From: Burkholderiales bacterium
GTDB taxonomy: Bacteria > Pseudomonadota > Gammaproteobacteria > Burkholderiales > Burkholderiaceae
DNA length: 14,393 nt
Assembly (NCBI GenBank): GCA_947372535.1
Contig: CANBUA010000103.1
Span: 1-14,393, forward strand
Direction: 5' to 3'
The translations under genes were made by a program, and so were the position numbers. This document shows, piece by piece, positions 11,337 to 14,393 of the stretch; positions within the stretch are counted from its first letter, which is position 1, and every line of letters begins with the position of its first letter. The notes beneath the pieces were generated by a model that was not told the origin of the DNA, ran no database searches, and saw only the letters and a list, made by a program, of their open reading frames with translations.

Positions 11337-13097
11337 TTAGTGACGGCCGAGCAGCATTCCGGCCAGCAGCAAGGCCATCAAAGCGAGCAGCACACACAGG
11401 CTTTGCCAGAACACCACCGGGTTGCGCTCGATCAGCGGCGAGGGCCGGTGCTGCTGGTACTGAGGCCCAGGCGCTTGCAGATCATGGATGAACTCCGAGA
11501 GCGCCTCTTGCCGTTTGTTGACGTGCGGGTGCAGCGCCCGGCGCAGGACCGCATCCAGCCATGGCGGCAGCTCCGGCCTGCGTTCACGGGCGGGGATGTA
11601 GCGCAGCCGGCGCAGGTCGGCAGGTGCGCGCAATTGTGTCACTTGCAGGCCGTAAGGCAGGTGTCCGGTCAGCATCTGATAAGCCAGCAGGGCCAGCGAA
11701 AACAGCTCGGACTGTGGGCTGCCGATGCCACCTACGAAGTACTCCGGCGCTGTGTACTGCATGGAGCCGGCGATGAGTTGAGGCAGGGCCTGTGCCGTGC
11801 CTTCGGTCAGACCGGCCACGTGTGCCGAACCCACATCCAGGATGCGGACGGTGCCTGTGCGGTCGATCATCAGGTTCTCGGGGCGCAGGTCCTGGTGCAG
11901 CATCTCCTTGCGGTGGAAGGCTTGCAAGCCCTTGGCCACTTGTTCGATCAGTCCACGCACGGTGTCCAAGTCGGGGCGCGGGTGGTCGGTCATCCATTGC
12001 GCCAGCGTCTGGCCATCGATGTACTCCATGGCGACGTACAGGTGCTCGCGCGGTCGATCGGCGGCAAAGGCCTTGACCACGTGGGCGCTGTCGATGCGGC
12101 GGGCGATCCATTCCTCCAGCAGGAAGCGATCGAGGTAAGTCCGGTCATCCCGAAGGTCGGTCGATGGAGTCTTGAGTGCCACGTGTTGCCCGCTGGCCTG
12201 GTCCACGGCCAGGTGCACATGGCTTCGCGCGCTGGCGTGCAGTTCGCGCACGATGGTGTAACCTTCGAAGTCCATTCGAGGCCGCAAGGCGGGCGGCAGC
12301 TTCAAGCCTTCACGCTGCGATTGAAGGTGCTGTGGCTCGGCCTCGGGCAGGGCATCGATGCGCAGCAGTTGAAGCGTCAGATTGTCCTGGCTGCCGCGGT
12401 TCAAGGCGATTTTGACGAGTGCTTCTGCGGCCGCATCCAGGTCGTCATGGTGTTGGGCCAGGGCCGCATGGATGATCGGGGCGTCAATGTACTCATAAGC
12501 ACCGTCGGTGGCCAGCACGTAGACCTCGCCCACTTCGGTGAGCCAATGTCGATAATCGATCTCCACGGTGGGGCCCGCACCCAAGGCGCGTCCCAGATAG
12601 GTCTCGACGGACGAGATGCGGACGCGGTGATCCTCGGTGAGTTGCTCCAGGGCTTGAGCGTGTAGCCGGTAGACACGCGTGTCGCCCACATGCAGCAGGT
12701 GAGCCTGCCGGCCTTTGAGGACGAGGGCGCTGAAGGTGCAGACGTAGCCGCGGTCTTTGTCGAAGCGCGCATCGCTGCGTTGCGTCTGCGCATGCAGCCA
12801 CGAGTTGGTGGCTTCGATCACCCGTTGCGCCGCGCGCCGCACAGACCAGGCCTCGGACGTGCAGTAGTAATCGTCCAGGAAGCCGCGCACGGCCGCGGCG
12901 CTGGCCATCTGGCTGACGGCGCTGCTGCTGATGCCGTCGGCCAGGGCGATGGCGATGCCCTTGGTGCTCAGGTGGGGCTCGGCAGGCACGGCCGCGCCAT
13001 GGAAGTCCTGGTTGGCGGGTTTGCGCCCAGTCTGCGAATGCTGACCGAGCGTGACCCGCAAGCCCGCCCCCGAGCGGCCGTTTGATCGACTGCTCAT
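11337..13097 (-). CDS. Fused PP2C phosphatase / Ser-Thr protein kinase, tail-anchored
   Basis: This 586-residue protein has two opposing enzymes. The PP2C domain (about 13-247) has NQD (29-31), ADGIS (D54, G55), VGDTRVYRL (D139), ATDGAYEY (D198) and SQDNLTL (D238), the metal-binding set of an active phosphatase. The kinase domain (about 278-545) has ATP-lysine K309 in VALKTPS, E328/E329, catalytic loop HQDLRPEN (D403, N408), D421 and APE (450-452). It departs from the norm in having HQD for HRD, R405 for the usual Lys, DVG for DFG and an Ala/Ser P-loop without the glycine pattern. Residues 564-583 form a single membrane helix at the C-terminus, leaving both enzymes cytoplasmic. The gene follows the NirC-like channel gene after 39 nt. 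Similar fusions sit in nitrate/nitrite assimilation clusters, for example beside nirB and nasA in Pseudomonas. The target protein is unknown. Confidence 0.92.
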   Translation of the reverse strand: MSSRSNGRSGAGLRVTLGQHSQTGRKPANQDFHGAAVPAEPHLSTKGIAIALADGISSSAVSQMASAAAVRGFLDDYYCTSEAWSVRRAAQRVIEATNSWLHAQTQRSDARFDKDRGYVCTFSALVLKGRQAHLLHVGDTRVYRLHAQALEQLTEDHRVRISSVETYLGRALGAGPTVEIDYRHWLTEVGEVYVLATDGAYEYIDAPIIHAALAQHHDDLDAAAEALVKIALNRGSQDNLTLQLLRIDALPEAEPQHLQSQREGLKLPPALRPRMDFEGYTIVRELHASARSHVHLAVDQASGQHVALKTPSTDLRDDRTYLDRFLLEEWIARRIDSAHVVKAFAADRPREHLYVAMEYIDGQTLAQWMTDHPRPDLDTVRGLIEQVAKGLQAFHRKEMLHQDLRPENLMIDRTGTVRILDVGSAHVAGLTEGTAQALPQLIAGSMQYTAPEYFVGGIGSPQSELFSLALLAYQMLTGHLPYGLQVTQLRAPADLRRLRYIPARERRPELPPWLDAVLRRALHPHVNKRQEALSEFIHDLQAPGPQYQQHRPSPLIERNPVVFWQSLCVLLALMALLLAGMLLGRH

Positions 13098-13136
13098 GAG
13101 GCATCAAACACCGTCATGGCCTGTATGCGCCTTGGC

Positions 13137-13949
13137 TCACACCACCACGCGCTTGGCGCTGGTCTTGTAGTGCGTGGAGTAGAGCGTGGCGCCAACGAAG
13201 GTCAGGCCGCCCACCAGGTTGCCGATCACGGTGGGGATCTCATTCCAGATCAGGTAGTCCATCAGCGTGAACTGGCCGCCAAGCATCAGGCCCGACGGGA
13301 ACAGGAACATGTTGACGATGCTGTGCTCAAAGCCCATGTAGAAAAACAAGGCAATCGGCATCCACATGCCAATGGCCTTGCCCGACACCGTGGTGGACAT
13401 CATGGCGGCGACCACACCAGTGGACACCATCCAGTTGCACATCACGCCACGGATGAACAAGGTCAGCATGCCGGCGGCGCCATGGGCGGCATAGCCGATG
13501 GTGCGGCCTTCGCCGATGTGGCCGATCTTCTGGCCGACGGCATTGGGCGCCTCGCTGAAGCCAAAAGTGACGATGATGGCCATGAACACTGCCACCATGA
13601 AAGCGCCGCCGAAGTTGCCGACGAAGACCAGGCTCCAGTTGCGGAACACGCCGCCCCAGGTGGCGCCGGGGCGCTTGTCGAACACAGCCAGAGGGGCCAG
13701 GGTGAACACGCCGGTCAGCAGGTCAAAGCCCAGCAGGTACAGCATGATGAAGCCGACCGGAAAGAGCAGCGCACCCAACAGCGGGTTGCCCGTGTTGACG
13801 GTGATGGTGACCGCAAAAGCAGCCCCCAATGCCAGGATGGCGCCGGCCATGAATGAGCGGATTAGCGTGTCGCGGGTGGACATCAGGAGCTTGGATTCAC
13901 CAGCATCGACCATCTTGGTCACGAATTCGGCAGGGGCGAGGTAAGCCAT
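13137..13949 (-). CDS. nirC: Formate/nitrite transporter family channel, NirC-like
   Basis: This 270-residue integral membrane protein belongs to the FNT family of pentameric anion channels. ATG 13949 has GGAAAG 5 nt upstream; an in-frame TTG at 13967 adds six residues but lacks such a site. Six hydrophobic segments are visible, roughly at 30-51, 57-80, 106-129, 157-182, 191-211 and 232-256. Family motifs include LLGFDLLTGVFTLAPLA (72-88), FRNW (102-105), RGVMCNWMV (167-175) and GFEHSIVNM, with the central pore His at 209. Its neighbours, an ANTAR regulator and a PP2C/kinase fusion, favour nitrite rather than formate as the substrate, but sequence alone does not settle this. Transcription probably starts in the leader at 13981-14138 and continues into the kinase gene. 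Confidence 0.88.
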   Translation of the reverse strand: MAYLAPAEFVTKMVDAGESKLLMSTRDTLIRSFMAGAILALGAAFAVTITVNTGNPLLGALLFPVGFIMLYLLGFDLLTGVFTLAPLAVFDKRPGATWGGVFRNWSLVFVGNFGGAFMVAVFMAIIVTFGFSEAPNAVGQKIGHIGEGRTIGYAAHGAAGMLTLFIRGVMCNWMVSTGVVAAMMSTTVSGKAIGMWMPIALFFYMGFEHSIVNMFLFPSGLMLGGQFTLMDYLIWNEIPTVIGNLVGGLTFVGATLYSTHYKTSAKRVVV

Positions 13950-13980
13950 GGGGACTTTCCATTTCAAGGAGGGGGAGCGG

Positions 13981-14039
13981 AAAACAAAAACGGCGTGCCC
14001 ATCTGCATCAGTTCAATGATGCAGAGCGGGGACGCCGTT
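13981..14039 (-). terminator. Leader attenuator (intrinsic terminator) upstream of nirC-like gene
   Basis: Read on the - strand, AACGGCGT (14039-14032) pairs with ACGCCGTT (13996-13989). Inside it, CCC pairs with GGG, then TCTGCATCA (14025-14017) pairs with TGATGCAGA (14010-14002) around a 6-nt loop. The stem is followed at once by TTTTTGTTTT (13990-13981). It lies between the predicted promoter and the channel gene on the same strand and is well clear of the upstream gene's stop, so it would act in the leader as an attenuator. Confidence 0.85.
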
Positions 14040-14108
14040 ATCCACGAGAGAGTGATGCAGCCGACGATGCAGTTCATCGTGGTGCAGGACCGAGCCGCCT
14101 TTAGCTCG
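14027..14108 (-). promoter_or_regulatory. Candidate ANTAR-responsive dual-hexaloop RNA element
   Basis: On the - strand, hairpin 1 (14108-14091) is CGAGCU-AAAGGC-GGCUCG: six pairs closed by U-G around loop AAAGGC. Hairpin 2 (14046-14027) has GGAU pairing with GUCC around loop AACGGC, again closed by U-G, and is extended by two further pairs beyond one mismatch. Both are hexaloops with A at position 1 and G at position 4, the known signature of RNAs bound by ANTAR proteins such as NasR and EutV. Hairpin 2 shares 14027-14039 with the 5' arm of the terminator, so only one can form. The two hairpins are 44 nt apart, with a third small stem (14064-14080) between them. An ANTAR gene lies immediately upstream. 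Confidence 0.72.
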
Positions 14109-14122
14109 ATGCTGCAGGGGTA

Positions 14123-14138
14123 TGCATGTTTTGTGCCC
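14123..14138 (-). promoter_or_regulatory. Sigma-54-like -24/-12 promoter for the nirC-like operon
   Basis: The - strand reads GGGCACAAAACATGCA from 14138 to 14123. It keeps GGCAC and TGCA of the consensus TGGCACG-N4-TTGCA, with the invariant GG (14137-14136) and GC (14125-14124) exactly 10 nt apart. The start would fall near 14112, a G, 4 nt before hairpin 1 of the leader. Nitrate assimilation operons are often sigma-54/NtrC dependent, which fits the location. Confidence 0.55.
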
Positions 14139-14190
14139 GAAGTTCAGGCCCATGCAAAGCCATCACTGGGCTGATCTGGTGCGCCGTCGT

Positions 14191-14393
14191 TCAGGTTTGG
14201 TGCGTTTTGGCCTGGGCCGCGAATGCGATGTCGGGTAGTGACAGGGTGGCCTCGGCCACGTCCAGCAACCGGCGGTTGTGGTCCATGGACGTTTTTTGCA
14301 GCGTCCTGAATGCGGCCTCTTCGGTCATGCCCAGGCGAGACATCAAGGCGCCTTTGGCCCGCTCGATGACTTTGCGTTCGTGCAAGGCGCGGC
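14191..14393 (-). CDS. nasT: ANTAR-domain antitermination regulator, C-terminal part (NasT-like)
   Basis: Only the last 66 codons are inside the window; the gene runs off the right edge, and the frame continues upstream without an in-window start. The visible region is an almost complete ANTAR domain, the three-helix RNA-binding module: ERKVIERAKGALMSRLGMTE, EEAAFRTLQKTSM and NRRLLDVAEATL. This is followed by a short Ala/Gln-rich tail. ANTAR proteins stabilise a two-hairpin leader RNA and so prevent formation of a downstream terminator. NasT, usually with a receiver-like N-terminal domain and partnered by NasS, does this for nitrate assimilation genes. The leader just downstream has the expected structure and leads into a nitrite-type channel gene, which is why I favour NasT over other ANTAR regulators. 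The N-terminal domain and any nasS lie outside the window. Confidence 0.85.
   Translation of the reverse strand, partial: RALHERKVIERAKGALMSRLGMTEEAAFRTLQKTSMDHNRRLLDVAEATLSLPDIAFAAQAKTHQT

Noticed and set aside
11340..12665. 441-residue + strand frame opposite the kinase/phosphatase
   Set aside because: It is antisense to a gene with clear PP2C and kinase motifs and is Gln/His/Val-rich, as mirror frames in GC-rich DNA often are.
13116..13856. 246-residue + strand frame opposite the channel gene
   Set aside because: Its His/Gly/Glu/Ala-rich composition is the antisense of a hydrophobic membrane protein, and it has no recognisable domain or start signal.
14064..14080. ACGATG-AACTG-CATCGT as the second ANTAR hairpin
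   Set aside because: Its loop has five bases and G is not at position 4, and it does not overlap the terminator. The hairpin at 14027-14046 fits on both counts.

Overview
The window looks like a chromosomal segment of a moderately GC-rich betaproteobacterium. The protein styles and gene neighbourhoods recall Burkholderiales of the Comamonadaceae or Leptothrix/Rubrivivax type. That placement is inference from remembered families, not from a search.

Left block, + strand (1-9397). A chemosensory operon runs from the 3' end of one cheW (1-185) through an MCP with a CHASE3-like sensor (286-2097), a second cheW (2101-2685), cheR (2670-3479) and cheB (3476-4567). It continues without a break into a large membrane hybrid histidine kinase (about 4557-8060) and a response regulator with an EAL c-di-GMP phosphodiesterase domain (8057-9328). 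Genes abut or overlap by 4-16 nt from cheW onward, and a hairpin followed by a T run closes the unit at 9364-9397. The kinase carries every module of a His-Asp-His relay and the REC-EAL protein is the obvious last acceptor. The locus therefore appears to join receptor adaptation to c-di-GMP breakdown. No cheA, cheY or cheD is visible; they may lie upstream.

Middle block, + strand (9398-10769). A pair of exported methionine sulfoxide reductases, msrA (9514-10254) and msrB (10263-10769), is 8 nt apart and preceded by a weak promoter candidate.

Right block, - strand (14393 down to 10844). Read in transcription order, it contains the 3' end of an ANTAR-domain gene of NasT type, a control region, a formate/nitrite-family channel (NirC-like), and a fused PP2C phosphatase/Ser-Thr kinase with a C-terminal membrane anchor. 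These are followed by a frameshifted remnant of a short-chain dehydrogenase and a 65-residue protein of unknown function. The set resembles a nitrate/nitrite assimilation locus.

The 241-nt region between the ANTAR gene and the channel gene is the most informative non-coding stretch. It holds, in order, a sigma-54-like -24/-12 element, a hairpin with loop AAAGGC, a second hairpin with loop AACGGC, and a strong intrinsic terminator just ahead of the channel gene. The second hairpin and the terminator cannot form together. This is the layout expected of an ANTAR-controlled antitermination leader, placed directly beside the gene for an ANTAR protein.
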